DNA of 18,999 bases. Source: Sphingomonadales bacterium (GTDB lineage Bacteria; Pseudomonadota; Alphaproteobacteria; Sphingomonadales; Sphingomonadaceae). Under the pieces are notes generated by a model. That model made no database searches, had not been told where the DNA came from, and saw only the letters and a list, made by a program, of their open reading frames with translations. Below, piece by piece: positions 1-10,952 of the stretch; position 1 is the stretch's first letter; each line of letters begins with the position of its first letter. A program made the position numbers and the translations under genes. Where the stretch lies: the NCBI GenBank assembly GCA_025360285.1, contig JANYCM010000221.1, positions 1-18,999 of the forward strand, written 5' to 3'.

Positions 1-15
1 CCGGGAAGATGGTAT

Positions 16-40
16 GCGATCGGCTGGTTCAGCCGATCGC
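16..40 (-). terminator. Stem-loop at the 3' end of the metalloprotease gene
   Basis: An 11-bp perfect inverted repeat (16-26 and 30-40) with a 3-nt loop spans the stop codon of the minus-strand gene ending at 29. Read on the minus strand it is followed by mixed sequence with only short T runs, so it is an imperfect intrinsic terminator or an mRNA 3'-stabilising hairpin. The inverted repeat is seen directly; its role is inferred from its position. Confidence 0.4.
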
Positions 41-1264
41 CGCCTGGCGCTGACGCCGCATTGCGGTGCCGGCCAGGCCGAACCCGAAGATCAGCAGCGC
101 CCAATTGGCTGGTTCCGGCACATAGCTGGCGAAGCCGGAGGTGTTGAACGCCAAGGTCGGGTTGTTGCCGACATCGACATTGGTGTTCCAGCCGATGGCA
201 TCGAGCGCGGCAAAGTCCAGCGAAGTGACGATGCCGTTGGTGCGGCTGCACGCATAGGGGTTCATGATGCCGAGCAGGCCCGAGCAATAGGGCGGCGCGA
301 TCGGCGCCTTCCAATGCGAGGCCTGGTCGCCGTCACCGGTATAGGCGCCGGTAGCCATATAGCCGTTCAGATAGGCCGAAGTGCCCTTGTCCACCGAGAA
401 ATAGCTGGCGGTGTTCGTCGTCCAATCGAGCGCACCGCTGGCGCTGTAGCGGAACAGATCGAGTGTTTCGCCGAACCAGTCATTATTGGCCGGATAGTCC
501 TTGCACAGCGTGCCATCGGACAGGCAGACCTCATTGGCGGCCGGGCCGCCGGTGCCGAGCACGTCATAATCATCGACGCCGCTGACGAAACCCAGCGCGT
601 GGCCGATTTCATGGGTCGCGACGGCGATGAAATCATATGTGCCGGTGCTGATGCCATTGGTCGGATCGAAATCGAAATTGAAATCCGAGCTGAAGGTGAT
701 CGACGCATCGATGCTGCGCGACGTCGAGCTGTACCCCAGCGCCTTGGCATTGGCGGTCGTCAGGCCGATGACACTGTTGTTATAGCTGCCATCGGTATCA
801 TAAACCTTGGTGCTATTGTCGATACCATAGGGCGAACCGTTGCTATAGGTGCCGGTATAGCCGGGCGTGTAAACATCGAGCGCGCCGACGCCCAGCTGGC
901 CTGCTGACAGGCCGGGCAGGTTGGCAGCGGCCTGGGCATCAAAGCTGCCATATTGGCGGTTGATGATACGGCTTTCGATCGATTGCACTGCCTTGGAGGT
1001 AAAGGAACTGCCGGTCTGGCCGAGAATATTCGGGCCCAGCGACTGGAAGCCGACCAGGATGTTGATCGTCGTTGGCTGCGACGTCGTCAGATGGTCCTGC
1101 CAGAATTTCGCGGCGGTCTTGAAGCCCTGAAAGGCTTCGGTGCCGGCTTCGGCACCGCCGACATTGATCAAATTTATCTTGACGGGCGTTTGCGCCGCCA
1201 TCGACGCCCCAGAGAATAAAAGCGCTGCCGAAAAAACAACGCCACTTACCAACCTGTTGAACAT
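29..1264 (-). CDS. Secreted NF038122-like zinc metalloprotease with PEPxxWA-CTERM anchor
   Basis: The 411-residue product is predicted to be an exported zinc-dependent endopeptidase, held at the cell surface or processed by an exosortase-type system. Residues 1-23 form a signal peptide ending in an Ala-rich cleavage site. The active-site motif HEIGHALGF lies at 218-226, with H218 and H222 as zinc ligands and E219 as catalytic base. GIMNP at 332-336 could be the Met-turn. The tail carries VPEPANWAL at 382-390, a short hydrophobic helix and a basic end (RRQRQ), the classic sorting signal. The metzincin third-ligand position (ten residues after H218) is Ser228, so another residue such as D231 or H317 must complete the site if the enzyme is active. 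ATG at 1264 is preceded by AGGGGAAG, a good ribosome site. The gene appears monocistronic. The assignment to the PEP-CTERM metalloprotease family NF038122 is from memory of the motif pattern. Confidence 0.82.
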   Translation of the reverse strand: MFNRLVSGVVFSAALLFSGASMAAQTPVKINLINVGGAEAGTEAFQGFKTAAKFWQDHLTTSQPTTINILVGFQSLGPNILGQTGSSFTSKAVQSIESRIINRQYGSFDAQAAANLPGLSAGQLGVGALDVYTPGYTGTYSNGSPYGIDNSTKVYDTDGSYNNSVIGLTTANAKALGYSSTSRSIDASITFSSDFNFDFDPTNGISTGTYDFIAVATHEIGHALGFVSGVDDYDVLGTGGPAANEVCLSDGTLCKDYPANNDWFGETLDLFRYSASGALDWTTNTASYFSVDKGTSAYLNGYMATGAYTGDGDQASHWKAPIAPPYCSGLLGIMNPYACSRTNGIVTSLDFAALDAIGWNTNVDVGNNPTLAFNTSGFASYVPEPANWALLIFGFGLAGTAMRRQRQAAIG

Positions 1265-1309
1265 GCGCTTCCCCTGTTACACCGCCCTCCCGGCGATGAC
1301 CCTGATGGC

Positions 1310-1338
1310 ATCAAACCGAATTTGGCCGCATTGCGCAA
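1310..1338 (-). promoter_or_regulatory. Possible sigma-70 promoter of the metalloprotease gene
   Basis: On the minus strand TTGCGC (1338-1333), a 17-bp spacer and TTTGAT (1315-1310) form a moderate promoter match about 45 bp upstream of the start codon at 1264. The surrounding gap (1265-1398) holds nothing else recognisable. Confidence 0.35.
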
Positions 1339-1398
1339 CAAAAGAATGCATAACGAAACGTTTATGTGGCAAAATGCCCCGCACTGTCCTGCAAAGCG

Positions 1399-4083
<2,685 letters not shown>

Positions 4084-4226
4084 GTGCGGGTTCCTTTGCG
4101 ATGCCGGGGCCGCGCGCGGGGCAGGGCCGAGTCCCCGCAGGCTCTAGCGCATGGGGTGACAAGAGGGAATTGCCCGTTCATGTTTTGCGCAATTGTTGAA
4201 ACGGCCGATCACCTTCTGATCGCCGG

Positions 4227-4255
4227 TTGCGCCGCGCCCCGGCCACCGTTATAGC
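4227..4255 (+). promoter_or_regulatory. Sigma-70-like promoter of tRNA-Pro(CGG)
   Basis: TTGCGC (4227-4232), a 17-bp spacer and TATAGC (4250-4255) lie 17 bp upstream of the tRNA 5' end. Transcription would start near 4262, giving a leader of about 11 nt for RNase P removal. Confidence 0.6.
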
Positions 4256-4272
4256 CGCGCTTCCGCTGGAGT

Positions 4273-4349
4273 CGGGGCGTAGCTCAGCCTGGTAGAGCGC
4301 TGTCTTCGGGAGGCAGAGGCCGGAGGTTCGAATCCTCTCGCCCCGACCA
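4273..4349 (+). tRNA. tRNA-Pro, anticodon CGG
   Basis: This is a 77-nt cloverleaf. The 7-bp acceptor stem pairs CGGGGCG with CGCCCCG. The D stem is GCTC/GAGC. The anticodon stem is CTGTC/GGCAG with a seven-base loop TTCGGGA, giving anticodon CGG flanked by U33 and G37. The T arm contains GGTTCGAATCC. The 3' CCA is encoded. The G37 and the anticodon identify proline, decoding CCG. Confidence 0.97.
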
Positions 4350-4627
4350 ACGGAATTTGGGGTGAGGGTTCCCGGCCCGCCTCGTTCCCCCGAGCCAGTG
4401 CTGCGCCACCGACGAGGGCTGGTTCGGACATGCCGCCCCGCAGCCCGCTCCCGCCCCGTCAAGTGACGCAATTTTAAGCCGCATCCGCCGGGGGAAGCCC
4501 CTATGCGGCGCGTATGTCCAGCGGCCCCCCTTGTCATTCCACTGGGCCGCAATGCCGCGTTGCCGGGCAGGGCCGATCGGCGGTAAGCGCCGTCCCGTCC
4601 CTGCCTTGCCCCAAATCAGGAAGTTTC
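4350..4627 (+). other. Leader region of the TonB-dependent receptor gene, with stem-loop
   Basis: These 278 bases separate the tRNA from the receptor gene. A stem-loop is visible at 4478-4509: outer arms GCCGCAT/ATGCGGC and inner arms GGGG/CCCC around GAAG. A 12-bp inverted repeat, CGTCAAGTGACG, lies at 4457-4468. Neither is followed by a T run, so they are more likely operator or 5'-UTR structures than terminators. No convincing gene is present; a reading frame extending upstream from 4628 to 4514 lacks the signal-peptide context and is rejected as the true start. Confidence 0.3.
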
Positions 4628-7447
4628 ATGCGTTCCCTTATCCCCGGACTGCTTCTGGCGGCCGCTGTTCCGGCGCTTTCGACAGGTGCCGCCGCGCAAA
4701 CGGCAATCGCCGCTGCCGCCTCTGCAAAAGCCGCGCCCGCCGCCGCGGCTAATGAAGATGCCGACCCTGAAATCGTCGTTGTCGGCCAGCGCCAGCCCGG
4801 CGCGGTGATCGGCGATATCCCGGCCGAAATCCAGATCGGCCCGGCCGAGATTCGCTCCTATGCCGCCAGTTCGCTCGCCGACCTGCTGACGCAATTGGCG
4901 CCGCAAACCGGCAGCAACCGCGGCCGCGGCGGCGGCGCACCGGTGGTGCTGCTCAACGGCCGGCGGGTATCGTCCTTTTCGGAACTGCGCGACATCCCGC
5001 CCGAAGCGATCCTGCGGGTCGATATCCTGCCCGAAGAAGTGTCGCTGAAGTACGGCTATTCGGCCGATCAGCGCGTCGTCAATTTCGTGCTGCGGCCGCG
5101 CTTCCGCGCCACCACGGCCGAATTGTCCGACAAGGCGCCGACGCGCGGCGGCGCCAATTTCGCTGAAGCCGAATCAAGCTATCTACGCATCAACAAGGCC
5201 GGGCGGTTCAACCTGGCGCTGGATTTGCAGGGCACCGACCCGTTGCTGGAAAGCGCCCGCGGCGTGCAATCGAGCCCCCCGGCACGGCCCTATGACCTGG
5301 CAGGCAATGTCACCGCGCTCGACGGTGTTTCGCCGATCGATCCGGCGCTCAGCGCGCTGGCCGGCACGCCGGTCACCATCGCCGGTGTGCCGGCCGGGGT
5401 GGCCCGGCCGGGGCTGGGCGATCTTGCCGCCAACACCGCCAATGTCACCGCTCTGGGGCCGTATCGCACGCTGGTCGCCGCCAGCCAGCAATTCACCGCC
5501 AATGCCGTCCTCAACCGGGCGATATTTGGCGGCATTTCGGCAACGATCAACACCCGCCTGACCATCAATGACAGCAATGCCCGCATCGGCCTGGCCGGCG
5601 CCGCGCTGACCCTGCCCGACAGCAATCCGGCGTCACCCTTTGGCAATCCGGTGCTGGTCGATCGTTACCTCGGTACCGATCCGCTGATCCAGCATGTCAT
5701 CACGACGACCGAACATCTGGGCATCACCCTCGATCGCGACGTGGCGAAATGGCGCTTTTCGATGACCGGCAATTATGATCGGTCCGATACCCGCACCCGC
5801 ACCGATACTGGCATCGATACCAGCGCTTTGCAGGCCGGCATCAATGACGGCAGCGTCAGCCCGTTCGGCACCCTGCCGGCCGGCCTGATCGGTGGCCGGC
5901 TGGTCAACACCGGCACCAGCATCAGCAATACCGGCAATCTCGACATCCTTGCCACCGGATCATTCGTTTCGCTGCCGGCCGGGGCGATCAACACCAGCCT
6001 GCGCGCCGGGGTGACGGCGCTGGCGCTTGACAGCGATGCCAGCCGCGGCGGCGTGGAAACCACCACGCGCATCACCCGCCAGACCGGCAATGGCCAGATC
6101 AATGTCGATGTGCCGATCACCAGCGTGCGCAACGATGTGCTGGCGAAACTCGGTGATTTGTCGATCAACGGCAATTTCGCCGCCAGCCAGCTATCGGATT
6201 TCGGCACGCTGACCACCATCGGCTATGGCCTGAAATGGGCGCCGATCAGCGCCATCACCTTCATCGCCTCCAGCACCGATGACGAAGGCCCGCCGACGCC
6301 GCAGCAATTGGGCAACCCGCAACTGTTCACCCCCAATGTTCGCGTCTTTGACTATGTGACCGGGCAGACCGCCAGCGTTACCCGCATCGATGGCGGTAAC
6401 AGCGCGCTCAGCGCCGATCACCGCCATGTCACCAAGCTTGGCCTGACGCTGAAGCCGGTGGAAAAGGCCGATCTGACCTTTACCGCCAATTACATCCGCG
6501 CCTTCACCCGCAACGCCATCGCGGCGTTTCCAGGGACGGCGACGGCGGAAATCCAGTCGGCCTTTGCCGATCGGTTTCGGCGCGATGCCTTTGGCAATCT
6601 GGTGCAGGTCGATGCCCGGCCGGTGAATTTTGCCCGCACCGATCAGGAAAATCTGCGCCTGGGCATCAATTTCTCGATGCCGCTGACCTCGGCCCGGCAG
6701 CGCGAATTCGAAGCGTTGCGCGCGGCGGGTGGCTTTGGCGGCCGGCCGGGCGGGCAGGGTGGTCCACCGGATGCGCCGCGTGCGGCGGGTGGTCCCGGTG
6801 GCGGGCCAGGCGGCGGCGGTCCAGGCGGCGGTCCAGGCGGCGGCGGCGGTGGTGGTGGTGGCAACAGGGGCGGCTTTGGCGGGTTCGGCGGCGGCCGACT
6901 GCAATTCGCCGTCTATTACACCGAAAATTTCCGCGACACCGTCAACATCCGCCCCGGTGTGCCGGTGCTTGACCTGTTGAATGGTTCGGCGACCGGGAAC
7001 AGTGGCGGGACGCCGCATCGCCTTGTCGAGCTGCAGGGCGGCGCGTCGAAGGACGGGCTGGGCTTCCGGTTGAGCGGCAATTGGCAGAGCGGCACGACGG
7101 TCAATGGCGGCGTGCCGGGAGCGGCGAATACGCTGCATTTCGGCGATCTCGCCACCTTCAACCTGCGCTTCTTCGCCGATCTGGGGCAACAGCCCAAGCT
7201 GGTCAGGGCGCACCCCTGGCTGCGCGGCGCGCGGGTGCAGGTGGGTTTTGACAATATCTTTGACCAGCGGCTGCGGGTTACCGACAATAATGGCTTGGTG
7301 CCGGTCAATTATCAGCCCGATCTGATCGATCCGACCGGCCGGGCGTTTCGCATCAGCTTCAGGAAGCTGTTCTTCACCATTCCGCCGCGTGCCGTCCCAC
7401 CGCCCGCACCGCCAACGCCGGCCCCGGCCCCGCCGCCCGCGACATGA
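4628..7447 (+). CDS. TonB-dependent outer-membrane receptor with Gly-rich insert and Pro-rich tail
   Basis: The 939-residue protein is predicted to import an unknown ligand across the outer membrane using TonB energy. ATG at 4628 is chosen because it has AGGAAG just upstream and begins a clear signal peptide (residues 1-23, ending GAAAQ). A TonB-box-like segment EIVVVGQ lies at 48-54. The plug domain occupies about 60-160 (LADLLTQLAPQTGSNRGRGG, VVLLNGRRVSSFSEL, DIPPEAILRVDILPEE). The rest is beta-barrel-like, with alternating strands and repeated asparagine/aspartate turns. Residues of about 699-756 are a low-complexity Gly/Pro insert, probably a long loop. The chain does not end on the usual C-terminal aromatic: after the last strand (FRISFRKLFF) there is a Pro/Ala tail of about 24 residues. 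It is followed 68 bp later by a secreted peptidase on the same strand. The ligand cannot be inferred. Confidence 0.85.
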   Translation: MRSLIPGLLLAAAVPALSTGAAAQTAIAAAASAKAAPAAAANEDADPEIVVVGQRQPGAVIGDIPAEIQIGPAEIRSYAASSLADLLTQLAPQTGSNRGRGGGAPVVLLNGRRVSSFSELRDIPPEAILRVDILPEEVSLKYGYSADQRVVNFVLRPRFRATTAELSDKAPTRGGANFAEAESSYLRINKAGRFNLALDLQGTDPLLESARGVQSSPPARPYDLAGNVTALDGVSPIDPALSALAGTPVTIAGVPAGVARPGLGDLAANTANVTALGPYRTLVAASQQFTANAVLNRAIFGGISATINTRLTINDSNARIGLAGAALTLPDSNPASPFGNPVLVDRYLGTDPLIQHVITTTEHLGITLDRDVAKWRFSMTGNYDRSDTRTRTDTGIDTSALQAGINDGSVSPFGTLPAGLIGGRLVNTGTSISNTGNLDILATGSFVSLPAGAINTSLRAGVTALALDSDASRGGVETTTRITRQTGNGQINVDVPITSVRNDVLAKLGDLSINGNFAASQLSDFGTLTTIGYGLKWAPISAITFIASSTDDEGPPTPQQLGNPQLFTPNVRVFDYVTGQTASVTRIDGGNSALSADHRHVTKLGLTLKPVEKADLTFTANYIRAFTRNAIAAFPGTATAEIQSAFADRFRRDAFGNLVQVDARPVNFARTDQENLRLGINFSMPLTSARQREFEALRAAGGFGGRPGGQGGPPDAPRAAGGPGGGPGGGGPGGGPGGGGGGGGGNRGGFGGFGGGRLQFAVYYTENFRDTVNIRPGVPVLDLLNGSATGNSGGTPHRLVELQGGASKDGLGFRLSGNWQSGTTVNGGVPGAANTLHFGDLATFNLRFFADLGQQPKLVRAHPWLRGARVQVGFDNIFDQRLRVTDNNGLVPVNYQPDLIDPTGRAFRISFRKLFFTIPPRAVPPPAPPTPAPAPPPAT

Positions 7448-7515
7448 TGCGGCGGTCCTTGCCTCCCCAGCGGCAAAGCTGCCAGTAAGGCCGTGCGAAC
7501 CAGGGGGGAATTGCG

Positions 7516-8844
7516 ATGACGATCCGTGCCACGACCGCGATGTTGCTTGCCGGGCTGGCAATGCCGGCGCTCGCCGCGCCAAAAGCCCCGGTGGCGGCGG
7601 TATCGCCGATCCAATTGCGCTGGACGATCGAAAATCTCGTCAGCTTCGGCACCCGGCACAGCCTGTCCGACCCCAAATCCGAAACCCGCGGTATCGGCGC
7701 CGCCCGGCGCTGGGCGGCGGCGCAACTGGCAACGATCAGCAAGGCCTGCGGGGATTGCCTGACCATTGAAACCCCTGCCTATACCGTCTCCGGCGCGCGG
7801 GTGCCGGTGCCGACCGAAATCGTCAATGTCCTCGCCATCCAGCGCGGCACGGGTGATCCTGACCGGGTGATCATCATGTCGGCGCATATCGACAGCCGCA
7901 ATTCCGATCCGCTGGATGCCAGGGGCGATGCGCCGGGTGCCAATGACGATGGTTCCGGCACCGCCGCCGTCATCGAGGCAGCGCGGGTGCTGTCAAAGCA
8001 GAAATTCCCGGCGACGATCGTTTATGCCGTGCTTTCGGGTGAGGAACAGGGGCTGCTGGGCGGCAAATTGCTGGCACAAACCGCCAAGGCCAAGGGCTGG
8101 CGGGTCGAGGCGGTGCTCAACAATGATATCATCGGCAACAGCACCGGCTCATCGGGGGCGAAGGACGATCGCACCGTGCGGGTGTTTTCGGAAGGCACCC
8201 GCGCCACCGAAACGCCGGAACAGGCCAACCGCCGGCGCTACAATGGCGGCGAGGTCGATTCGCCGGCGCGCAACCTGGCGCGCTTTGTCGAAGGCCAGTC
8301 GGCGGCGGCGGGCATCAAGGTCGATATGGTCTATCGCACCGATCGCTATGGCCGCGGCGGCGACCAGGTGCCAATGCTGGAGGCCGGCTATCCGGCGGTG
8401 CGCATTACCGAGGCACAGGAAAATTACGATCGCCAACACCAGAATATCCGCACCGAAGGCAGCCGTGCCTATGGTGATGTGCTGGGCGGCGTCGATTTCG
8501 CCTATCTCGCCAAGGTCACCCGGCTGAACGTCGCCACATTGGCGGCACTGGCGACCGCACCGGCCGCGCCTGCCGGCGTCAGCATCGAAGGCCAGGTGTC
8601 ACCTGACACGACCTTGAAATGGCAGCCCGTCACCGGTGCCACCGGCTATCGCATCTGGTGGCGCGCCACCTCGGCACCGAAATGGCAGTTCTTCCGCGAT
8701 GTCTCGCCCTATGCGACCAGCGCCGTCCTGCCCGGTGTCACCATCGACAGCTGGTTCTTCGGCGTGTCGGCGTTGGGAGCAGGCGGCAGCGCGAGCCCGG
8801 TGGTTTTCCCCGGTGAAGCGGGGGCGTTTGCGGCACCGAAATAG
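7516..8844 (+). CDS. Secreted M28-family zinc aminopeptidase with Fn3-like C-terminal domain
   Basis: The 442-residue product is predicted to be an exported, probably periplasmic, metallo-aminopeptidase. Residues 1-20 form a signal peptide ending PALA-A. The co-catalytic zinc motifs of M28 are all present: H124 and D126 in SAHIDSRNSD, D144 in GANDDGSGTAA, the Glu pair 176-177 in LSGEEQGLLGG, D204 in NNDIIGNS, and H308 in ENYDRQHQN. Residues of about 352-430 look like a fibronectin type III domain (LKWQPVTGATGYRIWWR). ATG at 7516 is preceded by AGGGGGGAA. It lies 68 bp after the TonB-dependent receptor with no obvious terminator between, so the two may be co-transcribed, which would fit peptide capture and trimming. 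Substrate specificity is not readable. Confidence 0.92.
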   Translation: MTIRATTAMLLAGLAMPALAAPKAPVAAVSPIQLRWTIENLVSFGTRHSLSDPKSETRGIGAARRWAAAQLATISKACGDCLTIETPAYTVSGARVPVPTEIVNVLAIQRGTGDPDRVIIMSAHIDSRNSDPLDARGDAPGANDDGSGTAAVIEAARVLSKQKFPATIVYAVLSGEEQGLLGGKLLAQTAKAKGWRVEAVLNNDIIGNSTGSSGAKDDRTVRVFSEGTRATETPEQANRRRYNGGEVDSPARNLARFVEGQSAAAGIKVDMVYRTDRYGRGGDQVPMLEAGYPAVRITEAQENYDRQHQNIRTEGSRAYGDVLGGVDFAYLAKVTRLNVATLAALATAPAAPAGVSIEGQVSPDTTLKWQPVTGATGYRIWWRATSAPKWQFFRDVSPYATSAVLPGVTIDSWFFGVSALGAGGSASPVVFPGEAGAFAAPK

Positions 8845-8854
8845 TCTTGCCGCG

Positions 8855-8883
8855 TTGACGAACGACCGAGCGCGTTGTTAGGG
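8855..8883 (+). promoter_or_regulatory. Weak promoter candidate before the carbamoyltransferase
   Basis: TTGACG (8855-8860), a 17-bp spacer and TTAGGG (8878-8883) lie in the 91-bp gap after the peptidase. The -35 is good but the -10 is poor, so this is only a candidate. Confidence 0.25.
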
Positions 8884-8935
8884 GCACCGGCGCTGCCGAC
8901 CCGCCCCGCGCCTTTCGACAGGATGGCCGAGACTT

Positions 8936-10687
8936 ATGAGTGTTATTCTTGGCCTCAACGCCTTTCACGCCGATTCGGCCGCCTGCCTGGTCATCGACGG
9001 CAAGCTCGTCGGCGCCGTCGCCGAAGAACGGCTCGGCGAACGCTTCAAGCATTCGCCGGAGTTTCCCGAAAACGCCGTGCGCTGGCTGCTCGCCGACAAT
9101 GGCCTGAAACTCGCCGATGTGACGCATGTGGCGCTGCCGCGTGACACCAATGCCAACCGTCCCGCCAAAATGGCCTGGGTGGCGCGCAATCCGGCCACCG
9201 GCATCGGCGCCGCGATCGAACATTTCCGCAGGCGCGGCAAGACGGCGAGCATGATCGACCAACTCGCCATCGCCTGCGGCGAAGACCCCGCGGCGCAAAA
9301 ATTCGACACTGTCCATGTCGAACATCATCTCTCGCATATTGCCAGCGCCTATTATGTCTCGCCCTTCGAAGGGCTTACCGCCGGTTTTTCCTATGATGCC
9401 TCGGGGGATTTCTGCAGCGCCATGGCGGCGCGCTGCGAAGGCCCGGTGATCACGCCCATCGACAAGGTCGTGCTGCCCAATTCGCTGGGCTTTTTCTACA
9501 CCGCGCTGTGCCAGTTCATCGGCTTCACCGGCTTTGGCGAGGAATACAAGGTCATGGGCCTCGCCCCCTATGGCGAGGACCGTTTTGGGGCCGCCATGCG
9601 GGAATTGGTGACCTTTTCGGACAGTGACTGGTTCCGGCTTGCGCCAGGCTATTTCGGCATGCACGGCGGCGGCGAAAGCGGCGAAACCCAGGCCGGCCGC
9701 CTCGTCGTCGGCCGGCTGTGGACGGAGCGGATGCAGCAATTGCTCGGGCCCGCGCGGGATCCCGCCACCCCGCTCGGCCAGCGCGAAATGGACATCGCCC
9801 GTTCGGCGCAGGTGCGTTTCGAGGATGCGGCGATCCACTGCCTCAACCGCCTGCATAAAATGGTGCCGACCGGGCAATTGGCGATGGCTGGCGGCTGCGC
9901 CCTCAACGGCGTCGCCAACGCCCGAATCTTGCGCGAAACGCCCTTCACCACGCCCTATCTCCAGGCGGCGGCTTCCGATGACGGCACCTGCCTGGGCGCT
10001 GCCTTCCATGTCTGGCACGCCGTCCAGGGCCGCAGCGAACGCTTCCACATGGAACATGCCGCCTGGGGCCCCGGCTATTCGGATGATCGCATTCGCGCCG
10101 TGGCCCAGGCTTCGGGTTTTGCCGTCCAGGTTTGCGCCGATGACGCTGAACTCGTTGAAGTGGCCTCGGGGCTCATCGCCGACGGGCTGGTCACCGGCTG
10201 GTATCAGGGCCGCAGCGAATGGGGGCCGCGGGCGCTGGGCAATCGCTCCATCCTCGCCAACCCGGCGATCCTGACGATGAAGGACACGATCAACGCCAAG
10301 ATCAAGCGCCGCGAAAGTTTTCGCCCCTTTGCGCCGTCAGTGCTGCGCGAACAGGTCGCCACCTATTTCGAACAGGATGTCTACAGCCCGTTCATGATGC
10401 ACGTCGTCAGGCTGCGCCCGGAATGGCGCGAACGCCTGCCGGCGATCACCCATGTCGATGGCACCGGCCGCCTGCAAAGCGTCGATCCCGCCTCCAACCC
10501 GCTGTATCATCAGCTGATTTCGGCCTTCATGCGGCGCACGGGCATCGGCATGGTGCTGAATACCAGCTTCAACGAGAATGAGCCGGTGGTCGATACCCCC
10601 GAACAGGCGCTGGCGTGCTTTGCCCGCACCGAAATGGATGCGCTGTGCCTGGGCCGTTATATCCTGCGCAAGCGCGTCGCGGGGTGA
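8936..10687 (+). CDS. NodU/CmcH-family O-carbamoyltransferase
   Basis: The family transfers a carbamoyl group from carbamoyl phosphate, through a carbamoyl-adenylate made with ATP, onto a hydroxyl of an acceptor such as a Nod factor, cephem or aminoglycoside. The 583-residue length is typical. The N-terminal Kae1-like domain starts ILGLNAFHADSAACLV and carries the metal-binding motif HVEHHLSHIASAY at 127-139. GGCALNGVANARIL is at 319-332. The C-terminal YrdC-like domain has GWYQGRSEWGPRALGNRSIL at 421-440 and RESFRPFAPSVL at 459-470. All key motifs look intact. ATG at 8936 gives the conserved N-terminus; the AGGATGG upstream is a modest ribosome site. It has no glycan, antibiotic or nodulation neighbour here, so the acceptor is unknown. 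It converges on the minus-strand gene ending at 10699. Confidence 0.93.
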   Translation: MSVILGLNAFHADSAACLVIDGKLVGAVAEERLGERFKHSPEFPENAVRWLLADNGLKLADVTHVALPRDTNANRPAKMAWVARNPATGIGAAIEHFRRRGKTASMIDQLAIACGEDPAAQKFDTVHVEHHLSHIASAYYVSPFEGLTAGFSYDASGDFCSAMAARCEGPVITPIDKVVLPNSLGFFYTALCQFIGFTGFGEEYKVMGLAPYGEDRFGAAMRELVTFSDSDWFRLAPGYFGMHGGGESGETQAGRLVVGRLWTERMQQLLGPARDPATPLGQREMDIARSAQVRFEDAAIHCLNRLHKMVPTGQLAMAGGCALNGVANARILRETPFTTPYLQAAASDDGTCLGAAFHVWHAVQGRSERFHMEHAAWGPGYSDDRIRAVAQASGFAVQVCADDAELVEVASGLIADGLVTGWYQGRSEWGPRALGNRSILANPAILTMKDTINAKIKRRESFRPFAPSVLREQVATYFEQDVYSPFMMHVVRLRPEWRERLPAITHVDGTGRLQSVDPASNPLYHQLISAFMRRTGIGMVLNTSFNENEPVVDTPEQALACFARTEMDALCLGRYILRKRVAG

Positions 10688-10698
10688 GAGCGGTGCTG

Positions 10699-10917
10699 CT
10701 ATGAGCGGTTGAGTTGGCGACGGCGCCATTCCGCCACCGCATCGCTCATCGTCTTGTCGCTGCCGTCCTTCAGCCAGGCGATGAAAGCCCGGTCGAATTT
10801 GAATGCCGGTCCACAGGCGGCGATGAAAAACCGCCGCACATTCTGGGTGTTGCGATAGGTCCGGCCGATCGTTGTCGAGGGCTCGATCTGGCCGCCGTGC
10901 CAGTCAAATTCGGGCAT
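10699..10917 (-). CDS. Small DUF6434-like protein
   Basis: The 72-residue cytoplasmic protein has no signal peptide or membrane segment. It contains FDWHGGQI near the N-terminus, YRNTQNVRRFF at about 21-31, and FKFDRAFIAWLKDG followed by KTMSDAVAEWRRR toward the end. This pattern resembles the DUF6434 domain, which often accompanies SAP-type domains; no activity is known to me. It starts 35 bp downstream of the glutathione S-transferase stop on the same strand, so the two may form an operon. The family match is from memory of the motif pattern. Confidence 0.72.
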   Translation of the reverse strand: MPEFDWHGGQIEPSTTIGRTYRNTQNVRRFFIAACGPAFKFDRAFIAWLKDGSDKTMSDAVAEWRRRQLNRS

Positions 10918-10952
10918 TGTCGTTGGCGTTCCGCGGCTTCACCCGTTGCCTC

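Noticed and set aside
14..907. Long plus-strand open frame opposite the metalloprotease gene
   Set aside because: It is antisense to a gene with clear signal peptide, active site and sorting signal. The long frame is a by-product of high GC.
6191..7582. 463-residue minus-strand frame opposite the TonB-dependent receptor
   Set aside because: Arg/Ala-rich composition with no domain, and it lies fully opposite a convincing receptor gene.
8738..10057. 439-residue minus-strand frame opposite the carbamoyltransferase
   Set aside because: No recognisable motif and antisense to a gene with all family signatures.
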